Below, one piece after another: positions 11,743 through 20,849 of a stretch of DNA of 64,000 nt. The notes beneath the pieces are model-generated. The model made no database searches and was not told the origin of the DNA. It was given only the letters and a program-made list of their open reading frames with translations. The stretch is from positions 1,989,355 to 2,053,354 of the forward strand of contig NZ_LMDS01000004.1 of the NCBI RefSeq assembly GCF_001425865.1. The letters are read 5' to 3'. The position numbers and the translations under genes were made by a program. How positions within the stretch are numbered: position 1 is the stretch's first letter; every line of letters begins with the position of its first letter. This stretch comes from Rhizobacter sp. Root404. Its GTDB lineage: Bacteria > Pseudomonadota > Gammaproteobacteria > Burkholderiales > Burkholderiaceae_C.

Positions 11743-12129
11743 TCAGCCGGTGCGATGGTGGGCGATGGCCAGCACGAACGGCAGCACCAGTTCGGGGATC
11801 AGGTAGCCGAGCCAGACCGGCGCCGGCTTCGGCAGCCCGACCTTCGCGATCGAGACCAGCCGGCCGACCCCCGCCAGCAGCACGCCCAGGGCGAGGAGGT
11901 AGACCAGCGTGCCCTGCTGGCGCACGGTCAGCGCGGCCCACAGACTGATCAGGCCGGTCGAGAAGTACACGCCCGCCATGAAGCGGTGGACGTTGTCCAG
12001 CCGCGGCGAGGTGTCGGGCTGGCCCAGCACGAACTGCAGTGCGCCGCCGGCCATCGCGATCGCGGCGATCAGGAACAGGCAGACCTGCACGATGACCTGG
12101 CTGGTCAGGAGGGGGGCTTCGGGCGTCAT
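11743..12129 (-). CDS. DUF4345-like small membrane protein
   Basis: The product is 128 residues with four hydrophobic segments. The motif RFMAGVYFSTGLISLWAA in the middle and RLVSIAKVGLP followed by ELVLPFVLA at the end match the DUF4345 family of four-helix inner-membrane proteins, which has no known function. It ends 16 bases before the thioesterase gene and begins 59 bases downstream of the IorB-like gene, so it may be part of the same leftward transcript. Confidence 0.65.
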   Translation of the reverse strand: MTPEAPLLTSQVIVQVCLFLIAAIAMAGGALQFVLGQPDTSPRLDNVHRFMAGVYFSTGLISLWAALTVRQQGTLVYLLALGVLLAGVGRLVSIAKVGLPKPAPVWLGYLIPELVLPFVLAIAHHRTG

Positions 12130-12188
12130 GGAGGTCTCGGGAGCGATCGACAGGGGAACGAGGCGTCATTCTGAGCGCGCCGCCGCGC

Positions 12189-14468
12189 TCACGCCACCAG
12201 CGGCAGCGAGCGCACGCGCCGGCCGGTCAGCACGAACATCGCGTTCGCGACCGCCGGCGCGATCGGCGGCGTGCCCGGCTCGCCGACCCCGCCCGGCGAC
12301 CGCGTGCTCGGCACCAGGTGGGTCTCGATGCGCGGCGTCTCGGCCAGCCGCACGACCGGGTAGGTCGGGAAGTTGGTCTGGCGCACGACGCTGGCGTCGA
12401 TGTCGATGCGGCCGTACAGCGCCGCGCTCAGCCCGAACAGGATGCCGCTCTCCATCTGCTGCGCGACGATGCCCGGGTTCACCACCGTGCCGACATCGGC
12501 GGCGCAGACGACCCGCCGCACGCGCGGCCGGCCGCCGTCCATCGACACCTCGACCACCTGCGCGACGATGCTGTTGAAGCTGTCGTGCAGCGCCACGCCC
12601 CGCGCCACGCCCGCCGGCAGCGGCTGCCCCCAGCCGGCCTTCTCGGCCGCCAGCCGCAGCACCGCGGCATGGCGCGGCGCCGCCGCGAGCAACGCGAGGC
12701 GGAACGCGACCGGGTCCTGCCTGGCCTCGTGCGCGAGCTCGTCGATGAAGCCCTCGGAGAAGAACGCGTTGTGCGAATGGCCGACCGAACGCCAGAAGCC
12801 GACCGGCACGCCGCTGTGCGTGGCGACGTGCGCCATGCGCTGGTTCGGGATGCCGTACGGGAGGTCGATCAGGCCCTCGGCCGCGGTCTTGTCCGGCATG
12901 TCGATCGGGCCAGCGAGCGCGGGCAGGCTGCGTTCCATCCAGCGCGGCGTGATCGCGTCGCCGGCGCTGGTGATGCGCAGCGCGGTGGGCATGCCGGTGG
13001 CGTCGAGGCTGGCCTGCAGCAGCGCGACGCCGGCGGGGCGGTAGAAATCGTGGGTCAAGTCCTCTTCGCGCGGCCAGACGAGCTGCACCGGGCGCCCGCC
13101 GGTCTCCATCGCGACGCGCACGGCCTGGCCGACGACATCGACATCGAGCCGCCGGCCGAAGCCGCCGCCGAGGTAGGTCACGTGCACGGTGACCGCGTCC
13201 GGCGCGACGCCGGCCACGCGGGCCGCCAGCGCCCGCGCCGCGCCCGGCACCTGGGTCGGCACCCAGACCTCGACCTTCCCGTCGGCGACGCGCGCGGTGC
13301 AATTGATCGGCTCCATCGGCGCATGGGCGAGGTACGGCGCGCTGTAGAGCTGCTCGACCTGCCGCGCCGCGGCGCCCGCCGCGACCGTCACGTCGCCGCG
13401 GCTGTGGAACGTCGTGCCGCCGCCGGTGGCCGCCGCGCTGCGCGCGGTGCGCGCCAGCGACTCGGCGATCGCCGCACTCGACACCGTGCCGGCCGGCGGC
13501 GCCTGCCACTCGACTTGCAAGGCCTGCGCACCGCGCTGCGCGTGCCAGTAGGTGCGACCGACGACCGCGAGCGCCGCGGTCGAGCCGGCGACCGGGCCGA
13601 GGCGCACGACCCGCTCCACGCCGGGCAGCGCCATCGACGCCTCGACCCGCACCGCGCCGGGCGCGCCACCCAGCATCGGGCTGTGGCGCACGACGGCGTA
13701 GAGCTGCCCCGGCAGGCGCACGTCGATGCCGAACTGCGCGCTGCCGTCGACCTTGGCGGCAAGGTCGATGCGCGGCGCCGCGGTGCCGATCAGCGTCCAG
13801 TCCTTCGGCGCCTTCAGCACCACGTCGCCCGGCGGCGTCGCGGCCGCGGCCTTCGCGAACAGCCCGTAGTGGCCCTGCGGCCCCGACGCGTGGCTGACCA
13901 CGCCGTTCTTCACGCCGAGTTCCGCGACCGGCAGCTTCCACGCCAGCGATGCGGCGCCGAGCAGCTGCGCGCGCGCGGTCGCGGCCGCCAGGCGCAGCAC
14001 GTCCCACGCGTCGGCGACGGTCGACGAGCCGCCGGTCATGTTGATGCCGAGCTCGCGGGCGAGCTTCGCGACGATCCACTGGCCGGACTTCACCATCGTC
14101 GTCTCGTGGCCCGCCTCCGTGTCGGCCGGGTGGAACGGCAGCGACGCGACGAACCCGGCGACGTTGCCGTACAGCGCGTCCGGCCCGGCCTGCTGCAGGC
14201 GCAATTTCGCCAGCGAGATGTCGAGCTCCTCGGCGACCAGCATCGCCAGCGCGGTGTGCACGCCCTGACCCATCTCGCTGCGGTGCATCGCCAGCACGAC
14301 CGTGCCGTCTTCGGCGACCTTGATCCAGCCGTTCAGGCCGACCTCGCCCGGCACGACCGGCAAGGAATCCGCGCTGCCGAGGCGGCCGCGCGGCGGCAGC
14401 ACACCCCAGCCGACCACCAGTGCGCCGGCCGCGCCCAGGCCGCTCAGCAGCAGCGTGCGGCGCTTCAT
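12189..14468 (-). CDS. IorB-type molybdopterin subunit of a periplasmic aldehyde/N-heterocycle oxidoreductase
   Basis: The product is 759 residues. It starts [16 protein letters not shown], a twin-arginine (Tat) leader, so it should be folded with cofactor and exported. The body matches the large subunit of the isoquinoline 1-oxidoreductase group of the xanthine oxidase family: [21 protein letters not shown] near residue 60, a duplicated molybdopterin domain ([11 protein letters not shown] near residue 440), and [18 protein letters not shown] near the C-terminus carrying the expected active-site glutamate. Such enzymes hydroxylate aldehydes or N-heterocycles with water as oxygen donor. The start ATG overlaps the stop of the small subunit gene (ATGA). 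No cytochrome partner or XdhC-type maturation gene is adjacent. Confidence 0.88.
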   Translation of the reverse strand: MKRRTLLLSGLGAAGALVVGWGVLPPRGRLGSADSLPVVPGEVGLNGWIKVAEDGTVVLAMHRSEMGQGVHTALAMLVAEELDISLAKLRLQQAGPDALYGNVAGFVASLPFHPADTEAGHETTMVKSGQWIVAKLARELGINMTGGSSTVADAWDVLRLAAATARAQLLGAASLAWKLPVAELGVKNGVVSHASGPQGHYGLFAKAAAATPPGDVVLKAPKDWTLIGTAAPRIDLAAKVDGSAQFGIDVRLPGQLYAVVRHSPMLGGAPGAVRVEASMALPGVERVVRLGPVAGSTAALAVVGRTYWHAQRGAQALQVEWQAPPAGTVSSAAIAESLARTARSAAATGGGTTFHSRGDVTVAAGAAARQVEQLYSAPYLAHAPMEPINCTARVADGKVEVWVPTQVPGAARALAARVAGVAPDAVTVHVTYLGGGFGRRLDVDVVGQAVRVAMETGGRPVQLVWPREEDLTHDFYRPAGVALLQASLDATGMPTALRITSAGDAITPRWMERSLPALAGPIDMPDKTAAEGLIDLPYGIPNQRMAHVATHSGVPVGFWRSVGHSHNAFFSEGFIDELAHEARQDPVAFRLALLAAAPRHAAVLRLAAEKAGWGQPLPAGVARGVALHDSFNSIVAQVVEVSMDGGRPRVRRVVCAADVGTVVNPGIVAQQMESGILFGLSAALYGRIDIDASVVRQTNFPTYPVVRLAETPRIETHLVPSTRSPGGVGEPGTPPIAPAVANAMFVLTGRRVRSLPLVA

Positions 14469-14962
14469 GGCTTGGCGCGCGCGAGCTTCGTCGCGATGGG
14501 CGGGCGCAGCGCGGCCGCGGCGCTGCGGATCGCGGCGCGGATGCGCGGGTAGGTGCCGCAGCGGCAGATGTTGGTGATCGCGGCGTCGATCTCGGCGTCG
14601 CTCGGGTTCGGCTTGGACGCCAGCAGCGCCGCGGCCGCCATCAGCATGCCGCTCTGGCAGTAGCCGCACTGCGGCACCTGGTGTTCGATCCAGGCCGTCT
14701 GGAGCGGGTGCGGCGCCGCTGCGCTGCCGAGCGCCTCGATCGTCACGATGCGCTTGCCGGCCACGCCGGACAGCGGCGTGACGCAGCTGCGCACCGCCTG
14801 GCCGTCGACCTGCACGGTGCAGGCCCCGCAGGCGGACACGCCGCAGCCGAACTTGGTGCCGGTCAGGCCGAGCACATCGCGCAGCGCCCACAGCAGCGGC
14901 ATGGCCGGATCGACCGCGGCGTCCGGGAGCGTGCGGGTCTGGCCGTTGATCGAAAGCTCCAC
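14465..14962 (-). CDS. IorA-type [2Fe-2S] subunit
   Basis: The product is 165 residues with two [2Fe-2S] clusters: a plant-ferredoxin-type set [12 protein letters not shown] near residue 45 and the C-terminal helical-domain set QCGYCQSGM near residue 100 plus NICRCGTY near residue 135. It passes electrons from the molybdenum centre of the adjacent subunit to an external acceptor. The GTG at 14962 was chosen because TGGAG lies just upstream and the protein then begins [10 protein letters not shown] as expected; the frame is open further upstream only as a shadow of the neighbouring hydrolase gene. It has no signal peptide and is probably exported together with the Tat-tagged large subunit, to which it is translationally coupled. 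Confidence 0.9.
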   Translation of the reverse strand: MELSINGQTRTLPDAAVDPAMPLLWALRDVLGLTGTKFGCGVSACGACTVQVDGQAVRSCVTPLSGVAGKRIVTIEALGSAAAPHPLQTAWIEHQVPQCGYCQSGMLMAAAALLASKPNPSDAEIDAAITNICRCGTYPRIRAAIRSAAAALRPPIATKLARAKP

Positions 14963-15077
14963 GCGGTCTCCAGGGTCGTTCGGGGCGGCCCGATTCTGCG
15001 GCATTTCGCCAGGCCGCCGGAGCGCCCCGCCCAGTCGTGTTCCACTGGCGTCAACGACATCACGACCGCCGCGTGCC

Positions 15078-15797
15078 ATGACCACCTCCGCCCTCGCCCA
15101 CCTGCCCGAGTCGGGCGACCCCGAGCTGCTGTACCTGCTGTTCCACGGCGTCGGCGCAAGCGCCGACGCGATGGTGCCGCTGGCGCGCCGCCTGGTGCAG
15201 GAGTACCCGCAGGCCGCGGTGCTGTGCCTGAACGCGCCCGACCCGTTCGACGCGGTGCCCGGCGGCGGCGCGGGCCACCAGTGGTTCTCGGTCCGCGGCG
15301 TCGACGAGCGGAACCGACCCGGGCGCGTGGCGGCCGCGTTGCCGGCCTTCGTCGCGACCGTGCGGGCGCTGCAGGGGCGCTTCGGCATGGCCTGGGAGCG
15401 CACCGCGCTGGCCGGCTTCTCGCAGGGCGCGATCATGGCGCTCGAGGCCGTCCAGGCCGAGCCGCTGCTGGCCGGCCGCGTGCTGGCCTTCGCCGGCCGC
15501 CACGCCAGCGCGCCGGCGCACGCCCCGCTGGACACCACGGTGCACCTGCTGCACGGCCTGGCCGACCCGGTCATCCCGGCGGCGGCCGCCGTCGACTCGG
15601 CGCAGACGCTGGTCGAGCTCGGCGCCGACGTGACCGCCGACGTGCTCCCCGGCATCGGCCACGAACTGCATCCCGCGCTGATCGACAAGGCGATCGAGCA
15701 GCTGCGCACCTTCCTGCCGAAGAAGGTCTGGCGCCAGGCGCTCAGCGAGGCGCCGGTGCTGCCGCGCAGCGCGTCGAGCAGCGAGCTCGACGACTGA
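15078..15797 (+). CDS. YpfH/phospholipase-carboxylesterase-like serine hydrolase
   Basis: The product is 239 residues and an alpha/beta hydrolase. It has [18 protein letters not shown] at the oxyanion strand, nucleophile serine in [15 protein letters not shown] near residue 118, the acid in [12 protein letters not shown] near residue 160 and the histidine in GIGHELHP near residue 197. This order and length fit the small carboxylesterases of the YpfH group. It is cytoplasmic (no leader). It starts 115 bases from the divergently transcribed IorA gene. The natural ester substrate is unknown. Confidence 0.85.
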   Translation: MTTSALAHLPESGDPELLYLLFHGVGASADAMVPLARRLVQEYPQAAVLCLNAPDPFDAVPGGGAGHQWFSVRGVDERNRPGRVAAALPAFVATVRALQGRFGMAWERTALAGFSQGAIMALEAVQAEPLLAGRVLAFAGRHASAPAHAPLDTTVHLLHGLADPVIPAAAAVDSAQTLVELGADVTADVLPGIGHELHPALIDKAIEQLRTFLPKKVWRQALSEAPVLPRSASSSELDD

Positions 15798-15806
15798 CGG
15801 GCGGGC

Positions 15807-16349
15807 TCAGCGCCACTGGCGCGCGTACAGCCGGTTCTCGAACGATTCGCCGTCGAAGGTGTAGGTCGTGGCCCCTCGGTCGACGTAGCCGCGGGCCGCG
15901 TAGAAGCGTCGCGCACGCTCATTGCCGACCCAGGCGGTCAGCCACAGCGTCGATGCCCCGTCGGACTTGGCCTCCGCCTCGCAGCGGCGCAGCAGCGCGG
16001 TGCCGATCCCGCGCCCCAGGAAGGGCCGCTGCACGTAGAGGCGGACGAGTTCGAACGCGCGGGCCGCCGGCGTCGTCAGCAGCGCGTGCGTCACGCGCCG
16101 CGTCGATTGCGCGAACCCGATCAGGCGGCCGTCGCGCTCGGCCAGCACGACCCACGCGTCGGCGGCTGCGAGCCAGGCGGCGACCGCCGCGACGCCGAGG
16201 TGCTCCTCGAGCTCGCGGGCGAACCACGGTGTGATGCCCTCGGTCGCATAGGTGTCGAGGAACACCTGCGACGCCAGCACGCTGAGGCACGGGACATCGG
16301 ACGTGACCGCATCGCGCAGCACCAGCTCCTGCGCAGGCACCGGGGTCAT
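15807..16349 (-). CDS. GNAT family N-acetyltransferase
   Basis: The product is 180 residues with a single GNAT domain. The acetyl-CoA pyrophosphate-binding motif is [17 protein letters not shown] near residue 110, preceded by ELVRLYV and followed by [17 protein letters not shown], the usual C-terminal strand of the fold. It acetylates an amine with acetyl-CoA; the substrate is not predictable. It converges on the YpfH-like hydrolase gene with only 9 bases between the stop codons. Confidence 0.85.
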   Translation of the reverse strand: MTPVPAQELVLRDAVTSDVPCLSVLASQVFLDTYATEGITPWFARELEEHLGVAAVAAWLAAADAWVVLAERDGRLIGFAQSTRRVTHALLTTPAARAFELVRLYVQRPFLGRGIGTALLRRCEAEAKSDGASTLWLTAWVGNERARRFYAARGYVDRGATTYTFDGESFENRLYARQWR

Positions 16350-16369
16350 GGCGGGCGCCGACCGGCCGA

Positions 16370-16621
16370 TCAGCCGAAGACGGTGTCGCTCTCGGCGTGG
16401 CCGCTGCTCAGGAACAGCCGCAGCACCGGCGCGGTGCCGTCGTGCTCCCAGACGCGGCCCTGCACGGCGAACTGCCGGCCGCCGATGCGCAGCACGTCGC
16501 CGACCAGCGGTGCGACGCTATGGCCCTGCCAGAACTTCGGCATCGCGACCGACGAGCGCCGCATCCAGGCCTGATCGTCCATCGAGAAGACCGGAACGAT
16601 CCGAAGATTCTGGGGGTCCAT
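16370..16621 (-). CDS. Small hypothetical protein
   Basis: The product is 83 residues, soluble, starting MDPQNLRIVPVFSMDDQAW. The middle (VGDVLRIGGRQFAVQGRVWEH) looks like beta strands of a small barrel-like domain. I do not recognise the family. It is spaced 20 bases upstream of the GNAT gene on the same strand and may be co-transcribed with it. Coding is supported by conserved-looking composition and by the lack of any better frame here, but function is unknown. Confidence 0.55.
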   Translation of the reverse strand: MDPQNLRIVPVFSMDDQAWMRRSSVAMPKFWQGHSVAPLVGDVLRIGGRQFAVQGRVWEHDGTAPVLRLFLSSGHAESDTVFG

Positions 16622-16680
16622 GCCGACAGCTCCTGCGCGTGAAGAAAACGGGGTGCGAGCTTAGCGCGTCGGCGCGGCGC

Positions 16681-17166
16681 TCAAGGCGTGCGCGGCGCGC
16701 CGCACGCGGTGGCCGGATCGGGCACTTCGGTGCAGCGCTGGAACGCCTCCGGCTTGATGCCGCCGTTGACGAGCTTGTAGGGGGCGAAGCATTCCTGGCT
16801 CTCGATGTAGCGCCTCTGCCAGCCTGCGCAGTCGCGTGCATCGTTCGCGGCCGCGCGCGACGCCGCGCCGATCGAGGCAGCGGGCGCACCGCCGAGGCTG
16901 ATCGCGGGCGCCGGCGACGAGGCGGCGGAGGCCGCCGCCGCACGGCCCGCCTGGCGGGCGCGCGCCTCGGCGATCGCCCGCTGCGCCGGGCTCAATTCGT
17001 ACGCGTCCGAGTCGACCCGGGTCGCGCGACTCCGATACCTCTCGGGCACGGTGTCCGACAGGTGGGTCTTGCCGGCGTCGTCGACCCAGCGGTAGATGTC
17101 GGCCGCGTGGGCCGCAGGCAGGCCGATGGCCGCGGCGACGAGCGCAGGAAGCAGGCGGGCCTTCAT
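16681..17166 (-). CDS. DUF4124 domain periplasmic protein
   Basis: The product is 161 residues. It has a Sec signal peptide (MKARLLPALVAAAIGLPAAHA) followed immediately by ADIYRWVDDAGKTHLSDTVP, the DUF4124 signature. The middle is an alanine-rich linker. The C-terminal 60 residues carry four cysteines (DCAGWQ, QECFAP, RCTEVP, ACGAP), which could form disulfides after export. DUF4124 proteins are common in betaproteobacteria and gammaproteobacteria, with no proven function. The gene follows the small two-helix membrane protein gene by 15 bases. Confidence 0.8.
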   Translation of the reverse strand: MKARLLPALVAAAIGLPAAHAADIYRWVDDAGKTHLSDTVPERYRSRATRVDSDAYELSPAQRAIAEARARQAGRAAAASAASSPAPAISLGGAPAASIGAASRAAANDARDCAGWQRRYIESQECFAPYKLVNGGIKPEAFQRCTEVPDPATACGAPRTP

Positions 17167-17181
17167 CGCACGACGCCGCCT

Positions 17182-17403
17182 TCAGCCGCGCTTGCCGCCC
17201 AGCACCAGCAGCAGCCCGCCGACGACGATCGCGCCGACACCGGCCCAGATCGGCACGTTGACGGTCTCCTTCTGCTTGGCCGAGACCTCGAGCGGCCCGA
17301 GCTTCACGACCGTGGTGTCCTTGGTGTAGCTGAAGCTGCCGTAGGCCAGCCCCAGGACACCGGCGACGATCAGCACGATCGCGACCAACTTGATGGGATT
17401 CAT
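17182..17403 (-). CDS. Small two-helix inner-membrane protein
   Basis: The product is 73 residues. Helix 1 is NPIKLVAIVLIVAGVLGLAY (residues 2-21) and helix 2 is WAGVGAIVVGGLLLVLGG (about residues 53-70). The short loop between them (SYTKDTTVVKLGPLEVSAKQ) is strongly polar and conserved-looking. Proteins of this design occur singly in many Burkholderiales genomes; I know no function. It is probably co-transcribed with the DUF4124 gene downstream. Confidence 0.7.
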   Translation of the reverse strand: MNPIKLVAIVLIVAGVLGLAYGSFSYTKDTTVVKLGPLEVSAKQKETVNVPIWAGVGAIVVGGLLLVLGGKRG

Positions 17404-17466
17404 GCGTGGATGCTCCTGACTCGATGCGCGATTGAAGCACAGCGCGGCGACGGGTGGCCCGCCGCC

Positions 17467-19176
17467 TCAGTCCAGGCGAACCTCGGTGCGCACGACGCCG
17501 GCACGCTCGGCCTGCGCCGTCAACGCGAGGCGCGTGCCCTTCGGTGCCCGCACGACCCACTCAACCACGGCCCGGTCGCCGGTGACCTCGCGGTTCGGCA
17601 GGAAGGCCTGCAGCGATGCCTTCGGGGCGTGGCCCTCCAGGTGCGGCCCCTCGACGCGCGGCTTGCCGCCGATCAGCGCGACCTCCGGGTGGTGGGTCGG
17701 CAGGTGGATCTCGAAGATCACACCGCGCACGACCTTGCGCGCCAGCGCCCGCTTCGTCACCGCGGCGGGCAGCCAGCCAGCGTTGCCGACCGCGAAGCGG
17801 ATGCGCCAGGTATCCGGCCCGAGCGCACGCACTTCGGTGCGCAGCAATTCGAGCTTGGGCAGGCTCAGCGCGATCTGGTTCATCCACGCCGGGAAGCGCG
17901 CGACCTCGCGCTCGCGCAGCTGGGGTGGCGGGTTGCGCCAGTAGTTCATCTTGTCCCAGCCGCCGATCTCGACCGCGCCGAGCTGCGGGTGCATGAACGG
18001 GCGCCAGTCGGGGTGGGCATCGCCGCGGCACTGCTCGTCGCTCCACTTCAGCAGCTTCAGGTCGTCCTCGACCGGATGGTCGCGGTACCAGTCGATCCAC
18101 TTGTAGTCGGTGATGCCGGCGGCCTTGTTCGGGCCCCACAGCTCGACCACCCAGAACAGCGCGCCGAGGTGCTCGTACAGCCAGTCCTGGGTGCCGCCGA
18201 TCGTCTCCTTCGGGTGGTACTTGAAGTCGTGCCAGATGCTCACCGCCGGGTAGCCGGTCAGCTCGGTGCCGAGCGCACTGAAGCGCTTGATCGACCACAG
18301 GTCCTCCGGGATCATGTCGTCGTCGCTCTGTGTGCCCATCGGCCGCAGGATCACGCCGCTGTGCGTGTGATAACTGATCGCCGCGCCGATGTTCGGGTGC
18401 GCGAGCACGAAGTCGACCATCGCCTTGACCTCGGGCTCGCTGGTCGGGTAGTCGCCGGCGCCGGCCTGCTCGAACTCCTGGCGCCAGAAGGCCGGGAAGT
18501 TGCGGTTCAGGTCCAGGCCTTCCGGGTCCTTGTTGACCTGGATCGTCAGGCCGTCGTAGTTGGTCAGCGAGCCCTCGGGCATCAGCCGGTAGTACTCGCC
18601 GCCGAACTCGCCGGGCCGGCGCGGCACCATCAGGCGCGCGTCGCGATCGCACTTCTTGTAGCCGCCGTGCGGGTCGGGGATGCGCATGAACAGCACCCGG
18701 CCGTCGCCGTCGATGTCCTCGACCGTCAGGCCCTCGACATGGTCCTCGTCGTACGGGTAGCGGCGCGTGCTCGAGCGGATGTGGCGCGGCTTGTCGCCGA
18801 GCGCGAGTTCGGCGCCGTCCGGGTTCAGCCGCGGGCACAGGTAGACGACGCGGGTGTCGAGCAGGTGCGTGACCTGGTCGTCGCTGCCGAAGCCGGTGAC
18901 GAGCTGGTGCAGGTAGTACAGCACCGCGGTGCTGGCGGTCAGCTCGGCGGCGTGAATGTTGCCGTCGGCCCAGAACGCCGGCTTGTCGGTGTCGGGGCCG
19001 GTGGCGGTGTTGGTGACGGTCGCGACCCAGATGTCGCGGCCTTCGTAGCTCTTGCCGATCGATGCGACCGAGACCAGCCCGGGGTGGGCATCGGCATAGT
19101 CGAACAGCAGGCGGGTGAGTTCGTCGTGGCGGTAGAAGGTGTCGAAGCGCGGCACCGGCGTGGCGGGGGTCGTCAT
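17467..19176 (-). CDS. M14 family zinc carboxypeptidase
   Basis: The product is 569 residues. The M14 fold shows the zinc pair His75 and Glu78 in DGNIHAAELTA, the third zinc ligand in AISYHTHSGVILRP near residue 265, substrate-binding LDLNRNFPAFW near residue 225, and the catalytic glutamate in FWVVELWGP near residue 340. No signal peptide is present at the chosen ATG, so it is predicted to be cytoplasmic. The C-terminal 150 residues beyond the catalytic domain look like a beta-sandwich and are typical of the large bacterial M14 group. Preference (basic, aromatic or acidic C-terminal residue) cannot be assigned. Confidence 0.87.
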   Translation of the reverse strand: MTTPATPVPRFDTFYRHDELTRLLFDYADAHPGLVSVASIGKSYEGRDIWVATVTNTATGPDTDKPAFWADGNIHAAELTASTAVLYYLHQLVTGFGSDDQVTHLLDTRVVYLCPRLNPDGAELALGDKPRHIRSSTRRYPYDEDHVEGLTVEDIDGDGRVLFMRIPDPHGGYKKCDRDARLMVPRRPGEFGGEYYRLMPEGSLTNYDGLTIQVNKDPEGLDLNRNFPAFWRQEFEQAGAGDYPTSEPEVKAMVDFVLAHPNIGAAISYHTHSGVILRPMGTQSDDDMIPEDLWSIKRFSALGTELTGYPAVSIWHDFKYHPKETIGGTQDWLYEHLGALFWVVELWGPNKAAGITDYKWIDWYRDHPVEDDLKLLKWSDEQCRGDAHPDWRPFMHPQLGAVEIGGWDKMNYWRNPPPQLREREVARFPAWMNQIALSLPKLELLRTEVRALGPDTWRIRFAVGNAGWLPAAVTKRALARKVVRGVIFEIHLPTHHPEVALIGGKPRVEGPHLEGHAPKASLQAFLPNREVTGDRAVVEWVVRAPKGTRLALTAQAERAGVVRTEVRLD

Positions 19177-19225
19177 GGGTCGGTTGGGGTCTCGGCTCGG
19201 GGGGTTGGTTCGGGCCGCGGCCGGC

Positions 19226-19987
19226 TCACCGGTCGCGGAACAGGGACTGGAAGTGTCGCGCGACCGGCAGTTTCTCGCTGCGACCGCGCAAGCTCAGCAG
19301 CATGCTGCCGGGACCGCGCTCGACGCCCGCGACCAGCCGGTGCTGAACGATGACGGATCGGTGGATCTGCCAGAACACCGCGGGATCGAGCTCCGCGCTC
19401 AATTCCTTCAGCGGCGTGCGGATCGCCCATTCGGCGTCGCCGTCGGGCCCGCTGCAGACGACGCGCGTGTAGCGGCTGTCGGCCTCGAAGTAGGCCACCC
19501 GCTCGACCGGCACCCACTGCGTCTCCTTGCCGGAGCCGGCCTGGATCGCATCCAGCGGGGCCGGCTTGCGGACCTGGCCGACGAGCTGCGCCAGCAAGTG
19601 CTGCCGATCGTCGGCGGCACGGTCGGGCGCGGCCAGATGCGTTTGCACGCGCTCGATCGTCAGGGCCAGTCGACGCGGGTCGATCGGCTTGACGACATGG
19701 TCGACATCGCCGGCTTCGAAGGCGGCCAGCGCATGGTCGCCGCGGGCGGTCACGAACACCACGCGGGCGTGCGGGCCGATGCGCTGCGCGACCTCGATGC
19801 CGGTCAGGCCGGGCATGCGCACATCGAGAAAGCACACCGCCGGCTCGTGCTCGAGGTAGGCGTCCCACGCGTCGACACCGTTGACGCATTCCGCGACCAC
19901 CTGCAACGCCGGCCAGGCGCTGCCCAACGCCGCGACCAACTGGGCGCGCGGCGCCTCTTCGTCATCGGCGATCAAGGCGGTGGGCAT
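19226..19987 (-). CDS. LytTR-type response regulator
   Basis: The product is 253 residues. The N-terminal receiver has the acidic pair ADDEE at residues 7-11, phospho-acceptor Asp55 in FLDVRMPG and the conserved lysine in DHVVKPID near residue 105. The C-terminal LytTR DNA-binding domain runs from about residue 150 (VAYFEADSRYTRVVC, then FWQIHRSVIVQHRLVAGVER). It is the AlgR/LytR class of regulator. No LytS/AlgZ-type histidine kinase is next to it, so its partner is elsewhere. The 90-bp gap upstream contains AACCGGTT and a GTAACCGTAC-like sequence that could be LytTR half-sites, but this is weak. Confidence 0.88.
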   Translation of the reverse strand: MPTALIADDEEAPRAQLVAALGSAWPALQVVAECVNGVDAWDAYLEHEPAVCFLDVRMPGLTGIEVAQRIGPHARVVFVTARGDHALAAFEAGDVDHVVKPIDPRRLALTIERVQTHLAAPDRAADDRQHLLAQLVGQVRKPAPLDAIQAGSGKETQWVPVERVAYFEADSRYTRVVCSGPDGDAEWAIRTPLKELSAELDPAVFWQIHRSVIVQHRLVAGVERGPGSMLLSLRGRSEKLPVARHFQSLFRDR

Positions 19988-20077
19988 GCGGCAGAACGCG
20001 GGGGCACGGCTTTCGGTAACCGTACAGTTTGCCCCAATTCACCCCCGCTGCGTCCTCCGGAACCGGTTTCCCGCGCC

Positions 20078-20836
20078 TCACACCGGCTGCGGTGTGCCGT
20101 CGACGAACACGCGCAGTTCACCCGGCGCGAACGCGGTCCAGGCTTCGTCGCGCGTCAACGGCTCGGTCACGATCACCGCGACCCGGTCGCGCGCCGACGT
20201 GTGCTCGGCGAAGTCGACCGTCACGTCGTCGTCCTGCAGCGAGGCGCGCGTGAACGGGTGCTGGCGCACCAGGTGGTGCAGGTGCGTCGAGCAGTGCGCC
20301 CACAGGGCTTGGCCGTTGCTCAGCATGAAGTTGAAGGTGCCGTGCGCGGCCGGGATCGGCGCGAGTTCGCGCAGCGTCGCGGTGAGCTCGGCGATCGGCG
20401 GCACGGTGGCATGCGCCTTCGCCAGCTCCTGCATGAGCCAGCAGAACGCGCGCTCGCTGTCGGTCTCGCCGACCGGCCGGAACGCGCCGTGCAGCCGCGG
20501 CGCGAAGCCCTTCAGGTCGCCGTTGTGTGCGAACACCCAGTAGCGGCCCCACAGCTCGCGCACGAACGGATGCGTGTTCGCCAGCGTCACCTGCCCCTGC
20601 GTCGCCTTGCGGATGTGGGCGATGATGTTCTCGCTGCGGATCGGGAAGCGCCGCACCATCTCGGCCACCGGCGATTCGCGCGCGCTCTGCGCGTCGACCA
20701 TCAGCCGCACGCCCGCACCCTCGAAGAACGCGATCCCGAAGCCGTCCTTGTACTCCTCGGCGCGCGTGGCGAATCCGGTGAAGCTGAACATCACGTCGGT
20801 CGGCGTGTTGGCGTTCATGCCGAGGAGCTGGCACAT
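20078..20836 (-). CDS. Class II glutamine amidotransferase (YafJ-like)
   Basis: The product is 252 residues. The catalytic nucleophile Cys2 is exposed after removal of the initiator Met (MCQLLGMNANTPTD). The Ntn-hydrolase core continues with DGFGIAFFEG, SENIIAHIRKATQG, NTHPFVRELWGRYWVFAHNG and GETDSERAFCWL. This matches stand-alone class II amidotransferases such as YafJ, whose acceptor reaction is not established. It lies 13 bases upstream of the flavoprotein gene on the same strand. Confidence 0.88.
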   Translation of the reverse strand: MCQLLGMNANTPTDVMFSFTGFATRAEEYKDGFGIAFFEGAGVRLMVDAQSARESPVAEMVRRFPIRSENIIAHIRKATQGQVTLANTHPFVRELWGRYWVFAHNGDLKGFAPRLHGAFRPVGETDSERAFCWLMQELAKAHATVPPIAELTATLRELAPIPAAHGTFNFMLSNGQALWAHCSTHLHHLVRQHPFTRASLQDDDVTVDFAEHTSARDRVAVIVTEPLTRDEAWTAFAPGELRVFVDGTPQPV

Positions 20837-20849
20837 GGTGTCGGGTCGC

